Part shown: positions 50,301 through 59,428 of the stretch, piece after piece
Layout of the letters: the number at the start of each line of letters is the position of its first letter
How positions within the stretch are numbered: the stretch's first letter is position 1
Assembly (NCBI GenBank): GCA_001599355.1
Contig: BCGQ01000001.1
Location: forward strand, 1,801,135 to 1,865,134
Length of the DNA stretch: 64,000 bases
Direction of reading: 5' to 3'
From: Nakazawaea peltata
Lineage: Eukaryota > Ascomycota > Pichiomycetes > Alaninales > Pachysolenaceae
Made by a program: the position numbers and the translations under genes
The notes under the pieces: model-generated
Told to the model about the DNA's origin: nothing
The model's input: only the letters and a program-made list of their open reading frames with translations
Databases searched by the model: none

Positions 50301-52344
50301 GGATTTACCCTCTGTGACTTTCTTGAAAGATGTCGAAATGAAGGCAGAATGGCTCAAGACATATAAAGAACTGACTCTGAACAAAAATATGACCCATGTC
50401 TTCAAAGATTTATCCATGTTGGATAGTTTCTTGAACAAAGGTCGGAATATTGAGACCATCAGACTGCACCATGTAAGTAAATTGCATTATTTGGAAGAAG
50501 TTTCGGTGAAAACTAAAGATTTGATCCTTCTGTGTGAGAAGGTTGTTTCAAAGGCTTGTAAATTGACCGATATTTCACAAATAGAGTCTGTTCTGCATGA
50601 AATATTCGATTATCCAGTGGATTCCAGTTTAAGAGTTTCAATTCTGAAGCTACTTGCTGACCTGGAAGAGGTGAATCAAAAGAGCTCTTCATATCTTTCA
50701 CTGATCGAGTCTGTACAAAATTTGGAGGCAGATTTGTCGTCGTTACCTAAATACCAACAAGTAAAATCCTTAGTAGAAAGAGCCCATTCTTTGAATATGG
50801 CTTTACCAACGTTTAAAAAATTAGAGTCCCAGTATTATAAAGGTGCGGAACAGTGGTTGAAATCATTAAGAAAGCTGTTAAATAAGATAACTGTATCTCT
50901 GGCTAATTTGAAAAACAGCTTGAGTTCTACTCTGGAAGGTGTCAAACTGACTTTGGGAAACAGAGAAGATTTAAAACTTGTAGGCATTGAAGATGGCCCT
51001 TCTTCTAATGCGAATATATACTGTATTTGTAGATTAGGTGAGAGTGGTCTTATGGTTGAGTGTGAGAAATGTTCCGAGTGGTATCATTCCGGTTGTTTTA
51101 ATTTGACCAAGAACAAGATGCTGAGTGATCAAGTATTTATTTGTCCGATTTGTCGTGACAGCTCTCAAGGCTCTGAGAATGAATTGGTTTACTCCAATTC
51201 TAAAACTAGTTTCAGACCAGAAGCCGAAGAGTTGCTCACTTTATATCGTAGCCTGAATGCTCAGTTAAAGTTTGTTCCTGTAGATGAATATGGTGAATTG
51301 AAGGAGATTTGTGATGATATTTTAGCTTTCAGAAGTCTGATGAAGGAGCATTTGAGATATGATGCTGATCAGCAATTGATTGAGGATAATATTCACCAGT
51401 TGAGATTCTATTTAAGAAAAATGAAAGGAGCTCCTATAAAGCTTGAAACTGACGAGGCCGCTTTATCTAAAAGATTGGATGAGATTGAGAAGGAACTTAA
51501 ACTGAAAGAATCTGCAACTGTTGAACCGGAGAATACTGAATCATCACCACAAGTTCATGACACCCCTAAAGTTGAGAGTGGATCTGTTGATGGAACTGAC
51601 AACCACTTAAATCACGTCTCTAAGGTAGAATCAGTAAGTGACCTAAAAAATGAGGATGCTAGTGTAGAAGTGAAACAGGAGACTGCTGATACTGGGAATG
51701 AAGTAAATTTAAAAACTGAAACAGCTTCTGAAGAGTTACCTAAGGCACAGACTGAGGTTGAGCTGCCACCGCACCCAATACCTGAAGCTTCTGAGGAGAA
51801 GAAAGAAGTTACCCAACAGCCAATTTCTGAGGTACTAGTTGAACTGGATGTGACTCTCGAGGATGGCTCGAAAGCTTTAGTTGGTTCCAGCTCTGATCTG
51901 ATAGTCGGTGGTTCCAATGTGGTGCATGGCGAAGCTGCCGCAGAAGTTCCAGTAGCAGAAGTTTCAGCTCCAGAAGTTTCAGCTCCAGAAGTTTCAGCTC
52001 CAGAAGTGCTAGTCGCAGAAGTATTGGCTCCTACAGTATTAAATCAAGAGCTGCCTAGTGAGATCTTCAGACCAGAAGTAGAAGTACCGGTGATTAACAA
52101 ACTGACTATTCAAAATTTAGATCTGAAAACGGATCTGCCGCCTTCAGATTCCGTTGATAATGCCTTTACAATGAAATCCTCAGACCTGTCTCTGGAACCT
52201 GCCCTGGATACTCAACCCGCTCCTCTCACCCAAAGCCCAAATCTTCCAAATCTCACTACACAAAATTCGACATCTGAATCTGTTCCCCCAGAATCCAATT
52301 CCCCTCCATCAAACCAAAGTATTCCAAACTTACCCCCAAATTAG
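47362..52344 (+). CDS. ECM5: Ecm5-like JmjC/ARID/PHD chromatin protein with degenerate JmjC
   Basis: The ATG at 47362 gives 1660 residues (S. cerevisiae Ecm5 is 1411); ATGs also occur at codons 4 and 7. A Pro/Gln-rich leader is followed by a KDM5-type ARID (NIRGGYSKVEEGQLWPMILKEMGYKPEIALDLLLQRYKKFI, about residues 270-315), a JmjC domain (about 490-660), and a PLU-1-like helical middle. The PHD finger runs from C1221 to about 1268 (CICRLGESGLMVECEKCSEWYHSGCF). In JmjC the first iron ligand His is Thr (T520 in WTMED, with E522 kept) and the distal His is Ser (S629 in VYSFCF). I infer that it is not an active demethylase, as in S. cerevisiae Ecm5, which works with Snt2 and Rpd3. The tail is acidic and Pro-rich, with three exact 15-base repeats encoding VSAPE at 51961-52005. 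Confidence 0.88.
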   Translation: MSEMSEMNGSDPKRPDIRSSSNGLFSSLMNPSHTDLQTPQLPQQLGSLPQLGLPQSTPAQSLPQPLFSQNMPYLPFPGQFYPHTPQPHSTIPFQPLYVPPVPQQNTPNGFNDRTDFGLPYIKQEYSVPEGSQALPGQTQSLAQMPQVLPKPLPAITPHNNDQFIFNPPHLDIPQDFESIESFQISQLDPYMFLEQHYKDNITAVKIKTNDTWRKANCNPIQHSLRFRARSQILGPLSDTDSNRTYDRIIGQFLHESDVLKYISDDDMKQMDRLVNIRGGYSKVEEGQLWPMILKEMGYKPEIALDLLLQRYKKFIKDQPADKFNSNGKRLSVFDEADDIKRHKTRSSADVPLVVLSNYEYRRERKYLAQKGFPSIYDNVTVKRIGITDGDSRVFEEWLLKKNLIDSSVFDHSGHFSLEEFEQKNNALKEHTSLDKLSNIEEIENLYWDCITQRKSLDVNSALRLVNSKSFFKSADKTQPWNLNSIPTNNHSLFKYVSKDIELYSTPFLNIGMMFSTENWTMEDHCLPLLDYHHLGLAKVWYFIPPSHRIRFEELLLEQHKRTSHKCIQNKRSRHIDPFFSSYIDDSASLMQCNTDFLFTPQILKDNGIHLKKVVQYPGDFILKYPGVYSFCFSTGVSVTESINFAPQLYLDFSFDLAFTLLLQGVISQFSTFDILIGIAKSCKYPSLVKAARKIYSKVLEHELKLRQEIRAIVPALSEKVNKNFDYYLADDDLSISIPSVVYLVNEESRQFSMSLQNFLEHYKKDRQKFEKNVPHIELLVFYEDEKLRAFERQLNREITTPEDWSLRLESNLKEDSKPTLRLLKQLHLEGEKVFTPEYLSTAYDPTSELVYYNRFLQLGERIEKFQLWIDTAQRYLSSRHQSRKRTKGRKEETTTVDINGTDKLSIQELCKLINDIPTLSFYTEEMDQLITLSMEIESYETSARKLLYNFVSSESSNSSSAEPSMEELSNILNLGLSFRLDLPSVTFLKDVEMKAEWLKTYKELTLNKNMTHVFKDLSMLDSFLNKGRNIETIRLHHVSKLHYLEEVSVKTKDLILLCEKVVSKACKLTDISQIESVLHEIFDYPVDSSLRVSILKLLADLEEVNQKSSSYLSLIESVQNLEADLSSLPKYQQVKSLVERAHSLNMALPTFKKLESQYYKGAEQWLKSLRKLLNKITVSLANLKNSLSSTLEGVKLTLGNREDLKLVGIEDGPSSNANIYCICRLGESGLMVECEKCSEWYHSGCFNLTKNKMLSDQVFICPICRDSSQGSENELVYSNSKTSFRPEAEELLTLYRSLNAQLKFVPVDEYGELKEICDDILAFRSLMKEHLRYDADQQLIEDNIHQLRFYLRKMKGAPIKLETDEAALSKRLDEIEKELKLKESATVEPENTESSPQVHDTPKVESGSVDGTDNHLNHVSKVESVSDLKNEDASVEVKQETADTGNEVNLKTETASEELPKAQTEVELPPHPIPEASEEKKEVTQQPISEVLVELDVTLEDGSKALVGSSSDLIVGGSNVVHGEAAAEVPVAEVSAPEVSAPEVSAPEVLVAEVLAPTVLNQELPSEIFRPEVEVPVINKLTIQNLDLKTDLPPSDSVDNAFTMKSSDLSLEPALDTQPAPLTQSPNLPNLTTQNSTSESVPPESNSPPSNQSIPNLPPN

Positions 52345-52393
52345 CCCCCAAAAATTACCCCCCACATTAACCCCCATTATTTAACCCCTTACG
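52326..52393. repeat. TTA-CCCCC-type repeats across the ECM5 stop codon
   Basis: TTACCCCCAAA, TTAGCCCCCAAAA, TTACCCCCCACA, TTAACCCCCATTA and TTAACCCC follow one another over about 65 bases, spanning the last codons and the 3' end of ECM5. The unit is imperfect. It resembles slippage-prone low-complexity DNA more than a regular repeat array, although TTAACCCC is telomere-like in appearance. Confidence 0.6.
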
Positions 52394-52964
52394 AATAAAC
52401 GATCCCTTTTGCCCGCTGTAACTTTCCCAAATGGGGTGTAAATATTTCTCCATTTTCCCACTTAACGCGCGAGCATGTCATTATTTTTTCTCATTAACGC
52501 GAGCTCGCGCATCCTCACTGGGAAAAAAAAAGACGAAATCGGACTTTTCCATTCAAGTTCATTTTCGAGATTCGGTAAAGTAGACCCAGAACGTTGAAAG
52601 GAATCCGATGAACGCCGAGAAGAATCGAAAGCAGATTCTCATCACAAGACAAAGAAATTATATAGTAGTAGCTATCACATCACCTATCACCAAAAAGATG
52701 GAAACAAGATTGATTTCCTCTTTTTGCTCCCCCTCTCACTTCCCTCGTCTCCGTTCCGCTCACCCTTCTGCTGCGTCTCACCCCCACTTCTTCCTCACCC
52801 TCCATTCCCCACAGTTCCTCCAAGAGGGTGATCAAAACGGGGTGTAAAAATTTATTATGTTCACCATTTTTGTAGGGAAAAAAATTTCCACCTCTCTTTG
52901 TATTTTTTGTTCACAGATTCAAAGTGGTCGATAGGACAGTTGATACTAAGGACATCATATCGAA
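52345..52964. other. Intergenic region upstream of the metal transporter gene
   Basis: No gene in these 620 bases. TTAACGCG occurs at 52462-52469 and 52494-52501 (each with the MBF/SBF-like core ACGCG), the second leading into the self-complementary GCGAGCTCGC. A C/T-rich block around 52725-52825 and a poly-A near 52522-52532 follow. The open frame at 52608-52847 matches nothing known. Confidence 0.5.
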
Positions 52965-54608
52965 ATGCTTAGAACGCTATCATTATACCAAAGCGGATCG
53001 AGTGTTAGCTTGTCTGTGAGAATTCTGGCTAAACAGAGACATTTCTCCACCTCGATCTGTCTTGCTCATTCTCATACTCATTCTCCAGGTGATCATTCAC
53101 ACACCCATGGACATTCTCACACCCATGCCGCTGATCTGGATTATAACAGTGACCACCATCCAATTGGATGTTCTGGACACTCACATGCGACAGAAATCCC
53201 AAAACCAAACCCACTGTCTGACCCTAATCTGAGATACGATATAGATGAACATGGTAGAAAGAAGTTAAAGCTGCATCCATTCCAGTCTACTTCGGCCCAT
53301 GACGATGCCGATTATCCGGAATTGAAGAATTTGACTTTGGAAGGTGAAGAATTCGAGATTCGTTTGAACGAAGAAAAGCCAACTTTATGGAACAAGATGA
53401 AGAAATTAGTCGACCCTAGCTCGCCTATCATCAGCCCAGCTTTACATTCGCATTCTCACGCTGGTGGAGAGTCCGGTCATTCTCATACTCATGGCGGTCC
53501 TTTAAGTGAGGAGGAAAAGGAATTCTATAAAGCTGGTTCATTCAGAAAGAACCCGGGTGTCAAGATCACTTTGATTGGTTTGGGTGTTAACATTGGTATG
53601 GCTGCCACTAAACTGGTTTCTGGGGCATATTTCCACTCTCAAGCTCTTGTCGCCGATGCTGTACATTCGGTTGGAGATACCATTTCTGATGTCCTTACAC
53701 TTGCTACTGTTAATAGCGGTGGTAAAATCCCTAGTGATACCTATCCATTGGGTTTCGGAAAGATCGAAACTCTTGGATCTCTCTTTGTAAGTTCTATCTT
53801 GTTATATGCAGGAGTCCAAATTGGATTTGCTTCGTTACTCGATATTCTTACACCTATCTTGCCTCATGCAGTTGTCGATATTTTGTCTGCAGTACCTGTA
53901 CATTCCCATTCTCATACTCATGTCGTCACTGTTGCTGATCCTTCATTGGTTTCTGATGTTGCCTCTCATGCTCATGAGCACACTCATGGCCATGAACATG
54001 AACATGCCGGAGAATTACTGCAGGGAGTTGTTCGTGAAGTTGCTAATATCAATGCTGCTTGGGTCGCTCTGGGTTCTATTGTGATCAAGGAATGGTTATT
54101 TAAGGCTACTAAGAAAATTGGAGATCAAATGGGATCCAAGGTCTTGATTGCAAATGCTTGGCACCATCGTGTCGATTCAATGACCTCTTTAGTGGCCTTG
54201 ACTACAATTTCTCTGGGATATTTCTTGAATATCCATTGGTTGGATTCCGTAGGAGGATTAATCGTCTCGTTAATGGTTGTAAAAGTGGGTTTGAGTGGTA
54301 TCATTCAACTGCTCAAAGAATTAGTCGATAAACTGATCCCAAAAACTGACGCTCGTTATGAAGAATTAGAAAATCAAGTTAATGTCTTCTTAATGAAACA
54401 AGATCCAAATTTCATCATCAAGGATTTGGTAATATTACCTTCAGGTGCCAATTTAAGTTGTAACATTGTTATTGGTATTCCTTCGTACAACAAATCTTAT
54501 GAGAATCAGTTAACTATGGATAAGGTTACTGAGCTTTCTAAATCTCTTAAAGATGATTTGTATGGATCCAAGCTTAACTTGAAGAAGGTTTCTATTGAAG
54601 TTAATTAA
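52965..54608 (+). CDS. Mitochondrial cation-diffusion-facilitator metal transporter (MMT type)
   Basis: The ATG at 52965 gives 547 residues. A mitochondrial-type presequence (SLSVRILAKQRHFSTSICLA) is followed by His-rich stretches (HSHTHSPGDHSHTHGHSHTH; later HSHAGGESGHSHTHGG). CDF transmembrane segments begin at VKITLIGLGVNIGMAATKLVSG. The metal site lies in LVADAVHSVGDTISDVLTL, its second half in NAWHHRVDSMTSLVALT (the HxxxD pair), and PLGFGKIETLG sits between helices. A second His-rich loop (HSHSHTH, HAHEHTHGHEHEHAG) interrupts the middle. This matches Mmt1/Mmt2, which export iron from mitochondria in S. cerevisiae. The size fits both paralogues, so no symbol is given. Confidence 0.9.
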   Translation: MLRTLSLYQSGSSVSLSVRILAKQRHFSTSICLAHSHTHSPGDHSHTHGHSHTHAADLDYNSDHHPIGCSGHSHATEIPKPNPLSDPNLRYDIDEHGRKKLKLHPFQSTSAHDDADYPELKNLTLEGEEFEIRLNEEKPTLWNKMKKLVDPSSPIISPALHSHSHAGGESGHSHTHGGPLSEEEKEFYKAGSFRKNPGVKITLIGLGVNIGMAATKLVSGAYFHSQALVADAVHSVGDTISDVLTLATVNSGGKIPSDTYPLGFGKIETLGSLFVSSILLYAGVQIGFASLLDILTPILPHAVVDILSAVPVHSHSHTHVVTVADPSLVSDVASHAHEHTHGHEHEHAGELLQGVVREVANINAAWVALGSIVIKEWLFKATKKIGDQMGSKVLIANAWHHRVDSMTSLVALTTISLGYFLNIHWLDSVGGLIVSLMVVKVGLSGIIQLLKELVDKLIPKTDARYEELENQVNVFLMKQDPNFIIKDLVILPSGANLSCNIVIGIPSYNKSYENQLTMDKVTELSKSLKDDLYGSKLNLKKVSIEVN

Positions 54609-54795
54609 TGGATAGATATATGAATATGTAGTGGTTTGATGGCCAAGGTAATTGTCTCATCCTTTCTCTGATCTCTAATTCCCCCCGTCCCTCTCATCTT
54701 CATCCCTCATCCCCATCCTCATCCCCATCCCATTGGTAGTGCACCATCTCCCAATTATCCATCGAAAAAATTATTCCTCCTTAAAATTTTTCAAG

Positions 54796-54861
54796 ATGAG
54801 TTTGAAGGATTTAACGCCATTGAAGATCAGTAGATTAACAAGAGAAGATGTCGTTGAATAA
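54796..54861 (+). promoter_or_regulatory. Upstream open reading frame overlapping the CHP1 start
   Basis: An ATG at 54796 opens 21 codons ending in TAA at 54859-54861, out of frame with and overlapping the CHP1 ATG at 54848. If transcripts include it, scanning ribosomes could miss the main start. Just before it, AAAATTTTTC (54783-54792) is an RRPE-like element, which may place transcription initiation downstream of this ATG. Confidence 0.45.
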
Positions 54862-55300
54862 TTTTGATGCTGAAAAGGCTGAGAACGCCGAAGATATTGA
54901 GAAGCAATTTGCCGTCAAGGCCGTTATGCAAGCCGAGACTTACTGGGGCTTACTTCAAAAGATCCCAGGCTCTAAATTGAAGTTGACCAAGTACGACGAT
55001 GAAATCCTTGAGGAACTTTACAACCACTTCCCAGAGTTCAGAAACCCAGAGTATGTTCTGAAGATTAATGAGGATGAAATGAAGAGTGCTGTAGGTAAGG
55101 AAAGATGGAGAAAGTACTTGAAGTTATTCGAAGGCAAAATCGAAGATTACAACTTTGGTACTCTTGTTAGAGTTAGCAGTGATGGGGAATACGACCAAGA
55201 GGGAACCATTTTCGTTTTGAGATTACAATTCTACTGTATTGAGCTTTGTAGAAACAGATATGGTTTGAACGACTGGATCCAACAAAAGTTCGGAAACTAG
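54848..55300 (+). CDS. CHP1: YPL225W/PBDC1-family protein, eEF1A co-translational chaperone
   Basis: The ATG at 54848 gives 150 residues (S. cerevisiae YPL225W is 146). The PBDC1 fold is recognised by AVMQAETYWGLLQKIPGSKLKLTKYDDEILEELYNHFPEF, KINEDEMKSAVGKERWRKY and GTLVRVSSDGEYDQEGTIFVLRLQFYCIELCRNRYGLNDW. In yeast this protein helps newly made eEF1A fold at the ribosome. The RRPE-like element in its promoter suits a translation-linked gene. Intronless and small, it shows no membrane segment. Confidence 0.9.
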   Translation: MSLNNFDAEKAENAEDIEKQFAVKAVMQAETYWGLLQKIPGSKLKLTKYDDEILEELYNHFPEFRNPEYVLKINEDEMKSAVGKERWRKYLKLFEGKIEDYNFGTLVRVSSDGEYDQEGTIFVLRLQFYCIELCRNRYGLNDWIQQKFGN

Positions 55301-55453
55301 ATCCATATATACATCATCCCAATACGAAATGACATGCCTATAATCTTTTAGCTTTTTTTAGTATGTAGCTCATTGATCGTTTGTAGAAATGTAAAGTGAG
55401 GACAGAAGTTAAAGGAGTTACGAGGTCGAGATAGAGGTACAGACACAGATAAG

Positions 55454-56397
55454 ATGCTTTGTAGATCAATTGTGCCGGCGAGAACGGTTGTTAGGGCTCT
55501 GAGATTGTTCTCCAATTCGAGTGTATTAAACTCCCAAGTTAGAACTGCCGGGTGCATTGTGAGTACTGTCAGCAACTGAACTAACAAAACATATACTGAC
55601 TTGAAAACTAGATTATTGGAGATGAAGTGTTGAATGCCAAGATCACCGACACCAACTCAAAGTTTTTCGGTAAATACTGTTTTGACAATGGAATCCAACT
55701 TTCCAAAGTATCAATTATAGGAGATGACCCTGAAGAGATTATTTCCACTGTTAAAGAATTCGATTCCAAGTACGATTTGATAGTCACCAGTGGTGGAATT
55801 GGACCTACGCATGATGATGTCACGTATGACAGCATTGCCAAGGTGTATGGATTGGGTCAGAGAATTGATCTCGAACTGAAACAAAAGATGTATGACACAT
55901 ACAAAGATCTCATTGCAACTTTTACCGAAGAGCAAAAGCTGGCCAATTTGAGAATGGTCAATTTACCCTTTGGACCAAATGTCCGTAATTTGTATGCTCC
56001 AAACTTATGGGTGCCAATTGTCAATATCAATGAGAAGTTGAACATTTTGCCGGGCATACCTCGTTTATTTGAGAATATGTTGTTGAATGGGATTCACCCA
56101 AGTATAGAATCGAAATTGGATCCCGAAATGCAATTCCAGTCCTTCTTCGTCTCCACTAATGTCCGTGAATCCCTGTTGGCTCCTTTCCTCTCCGACTTAT
56201 CCAAGAATTTGAAGACTCCCGATATCAAGTTGGGTAGTTATCCTCATAAGATTCTCAATTCGGTGAGCATTACGGGGCGTAAGAAGGATTTGGCTGAGTT
56301 AAGATCATTAGTAGATCTGTGTGTAGAGGGGTTACAGGGTACTGAGATCACTAGAGAAGAGGAAGAACTGTTATCTCATAAATCTTATGAAGTGTGA
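55454..56397 (+). CDS. FPY1: MoCF-type FAD pyrophosphatase, spliced
   Basis: Two exons: 55454-55558 (35 codons) and 55612-56397. The 53-base intron starts GTGAGT and ends AACTAG, with ACTAAC inside. The join gives 296 residues reading TAGCIIIGDEVLNAKITDTNS, the continuous N-terminal motif of the MoCF/MogA-like family; the second exon alone lacks its start. TSGGIGPTHDDVTYD and NINEKLNILPGIPRLFENML follow. S. cerevisiae Fpy1 hydrolyses FAD to FMN and AMP. The first 28 residues (MLCRSIVPARTVVRALRLFSN) are basic and hydroxylated with no acids, so I infer a mitochondrial presequence. Confidence 0.85.
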
Positions 56398-57260
56398 TTA
56401 TTTGCTTAGATAGTGGGTGCTAACTCATTGAGATAACTCATTGTATAATTGAATGGATATGTGGTTACTAACTGTACTGAAACTATACTGATGCTATGTA
56501 GAGCTGCTAAGTGCTGAGTAGTGCTGTCTACAACTATCTACGACTCACTCTTGCCTAACTCCAACTTCAATTGATCTCCCATCTTTTTCGTTCTCACCCC
56601 TTTACATTTCAATTTATATCTGATATAAATTAAAATCCCTCAAACTACAGCGAAAACGAAAAGGGGTTAAATTTTAAACTATAAAGATTATGCATAGATG
56701 ATTGGTGATAAAAATCTAATTGAACTTATTCTATTGATTATATTCTAATTGAAGTTTCTAGTTGAACCGAATAGTATAATTAAGAATTAAATGGGGAGGG
56801 GGGTACAAATTGGGGGTACGAATTTAGGGGTGTAGTGAGGTGAGGTATACCTATTAGTTAACTTTAACGCTCACCAATCAAATACATATATAAACCACTA
56901 CCCTCTATAACCCTAACCCCATATCTTCTCCACCTTTGTGCTTCCCCTCACATCACCACCTCAACCAAATCACCCCTTTACCCCTTTACCCTCCCTAAAA
57001 TCGAACTGCCAAGTTCTCTATGCAGACGCGACATGGAAAAAATTATTTCGATCCACAAAGTGTTAGAAAAAAAAACTGGCAGTTTCTTGTGTCGATCTGG
57101 TTTTTGAGGAAGTGAAGCTGAAGAATAGAAGTGGCGACTGGTGAACTGTTGAGACTTCATATTTATTTGGTTTGTTGGGTTGTTTGAGTTTGGTGAGATA
57201 GGAAGAGTCCAAGAGACTTAGTTGACGCGAATCGTGACTAGACACAAACTCCGTACTTAT
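56398..57260. other. Intergenic region upstream of RCO1
   Basis: These 863 bases hold no recognisable gene. AT-rich DNA near 56640-56790 is followed by C/T-rich DNA from 56880 to 57000. TTATTTCGATCCACA at 57043-57057 is identical to the ECM5 upstream element, again just before an A/T run. CTGCCAAGTT (57007-57016) and AACTGGCAG (57074-57082) can pair around it, forming an imperfect inverted repeat. Confidence 0.55.
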
Positions 57261-59351
57261 ATGACCGAGCTGCGAGAAGAAGAACTTAAGAGGAGCCCGA
57301 TGTCTTCGGAAATCATGAGCAGTAGTGCTACTCCAGATACTTCTTCAGGGATCTTGGAGAAGGAGAGAGTGAGGAGAAGAACCCCAAGAATGAACTATTC
57401 GGAGGCTGAACTTTTCGATAAAGAATTTCGTATGCTGGGTAAACTGCTGTTGAAGCTGGAAATCGATCCTCCTTTAATACCCGATGATGATTCATGGGAA
57501 GAACCTCCTTTGGCTGATCCTACACCTATAGTGACAGGACTTCCCTTGGGTTCGTTGCCTACAAAGAAGATCAAGAAGGAAGCTTTATGGCCTCGGAAGA
57601 AGACGGGCGGGAGGAAAAAGCAGCAGCCCACAGAAAAAGACGATGTCGAAGGTGCGGATTTAGATGATTCAGGAGATGAGTTGGATTCTCGTCCTGAGGC
57701 TTCAGATGTTACTCTGAAATATGTTGATGGGTTGAAGACAAATCTGTCCGAGTCTTTGGTACAGCCTAGTGTCGAGAGAGTAAAATTACATTTAAAGTTG
57801 AAACCTACTAAAAAGAAGGGCTCTGAAGAATATATCAATCACATTTCTTCCTCTCCGCCACCCCCACCGGAACAAAAAGTTATAATTAAGGACCCTGAGA
57901 CACCACAGAAGATTAAGCCAACTAAGGCCACAGAAAATATGAAGAAGATCAAGAAATCGTAAGTATAAAATGATGCCCTATTTAACGTGTTTGCTCCCCG
58001 CTTAAAGATTTACTAACTAAAATTTTTTTACAGTCCAAAGAAAAACGCTTTTAATGCTTTCGGATTTGGTGCACAAAACTTACTGGGTCAAAAGAGGGCC
58101 GGGGCATTCGATTTCGAAGATTCCACAAAGGTATGTTTCAAAAATAATTTTTCCCACAATTTTGATTTCTGGGTTCACGACTTGTTTTTAGTTACTAACA
58201 TTTCAAAGGATAATGATGATTTTTGTTCGGCATGTGGAGGGACTGGAACTTTTTTGTGTTGTGAGGCATGTCCTAACTCGTTCCATTTCTTATGTTGTGA
58301 CCCACCTTTAGATGAGTCCTCTTTACCGGAAGGAAATTGGTTCTGTAACGAATGTTCTTCCAAGCGTCAAAAAACCACCAAATATGATGTTGGTATATTT
58401 TCGAAATTGTTGGATCTGGCAGAGAGACGGAATCCTCGTAAATTCGAGCTTCCGAGAAGATTGAGAGAATCTACTTTTGAAAGCGTAACTACCGGTCCTT
58501 CAGGTGAATATCAAGACAATTCTGTAATCAAATCTAGACCTGTACGGTTAGGTAGACTTGAAGAGGCTGAATCATTAAATATTTACGATAAGAATGGCCA
58601 ACCACTTCTTTGTTATAAATGTGGCCTTTCTGGTGTCAATAACCCAATTGCCAGATGCGGGTATTGTGACTTGTCATGGCACTTGGATTGTTTGACCCCT
58701 CCATTGACTGGAGTTAAGACTCTTGGTACCAAATGGAAATGTCCTAACCATTCTTCAGATTTGATGACTGGGGCTAAACGTAGATTAAAGAGACAGACAT
58801 TCTTGGACCTGTCAATGACAAGAGGTTTCAAAAATAATGGAGATGTGGAGATCATCCCAGAAGATGACGATAGCAGCTCAGAAGCTGTATCCTTAGCGAC
58901 TCCCGATTATTTCAAGGCATATTATAAGAATGGTGAAGTTCACGCCCCAATGGGGGATCTGATGGAGAAATTGGTAACAATTAATAACATTGTTTACAGG
59001 ATCCCTGAAAGAGGAATCATTTTAGACTTTATTGAAAACAGCAAGGTGAAGAAATTGAAGGAAATTGAAGAAATCACTAAACAAAATACCGAGATTCAAG
59101 AGCAACTCAAGGTGGATCCTGCCAAATCTCATTACGTGGAATCTGTAATTGAACTCCACTCTCAACCAAGGACGTCTGCTCCAATGACTCCACTCGGAGA
59201 TCTCCTAGAAGTAGTCAACAAAGAACTGAAAGAAGAACTGTTAAATGAAGAATTGACAGAAGATGAAATCAAAGACTTGAAATACTTGAAAAAACTCATA
59301 GAAATCAAAGGAAGAGATCGGTTAATGGCATTCTTACAGGACAGTAAATGA
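57261..59351 (+). CDS. RCO1: PHD-finger subunit of the Rpd3S histone deacetylase complex, spliced
   Basis: Three exons: 57261-57958, 58034-58130, 58209-59351. Intron 1 (75 bases) runs GTAAGT to TTTACTAAC...TTACAG; intron 2 (78 bases) runs GTATGT to TTACTAACATTTCAAAG. The joins keep frame and give 645 residues (S. cerevisiae Rco1 is 684). Exon 3 opens directly with PHD finger 1 (DDFCSACGGTGTFLCCEACPNSFHFLCCDPPL), and PHD 2 follows about 80 residues later (LLCYKCGLSGVNNPIARCGYCDLSWHLDCLTPPL). Between them, FSKLLDLAERRNPRKFELPR resembles the Sin3-interacting region. Rco1 with Eaf3 targets Rpd3S to H3K36-methylated gene bodies. The first exon is low-complexity and basic; its frame opens at a TTG, and the first ATG is at 57261. 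Confidence 0.93.
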
Positions 59352-59428
59352 AACTTGTATATTAAGTACTAACACTGTATAATAATAGAAGACACTGCTT
59401 CGCAGTTTATTTACAAGTTCAAGTAAAT

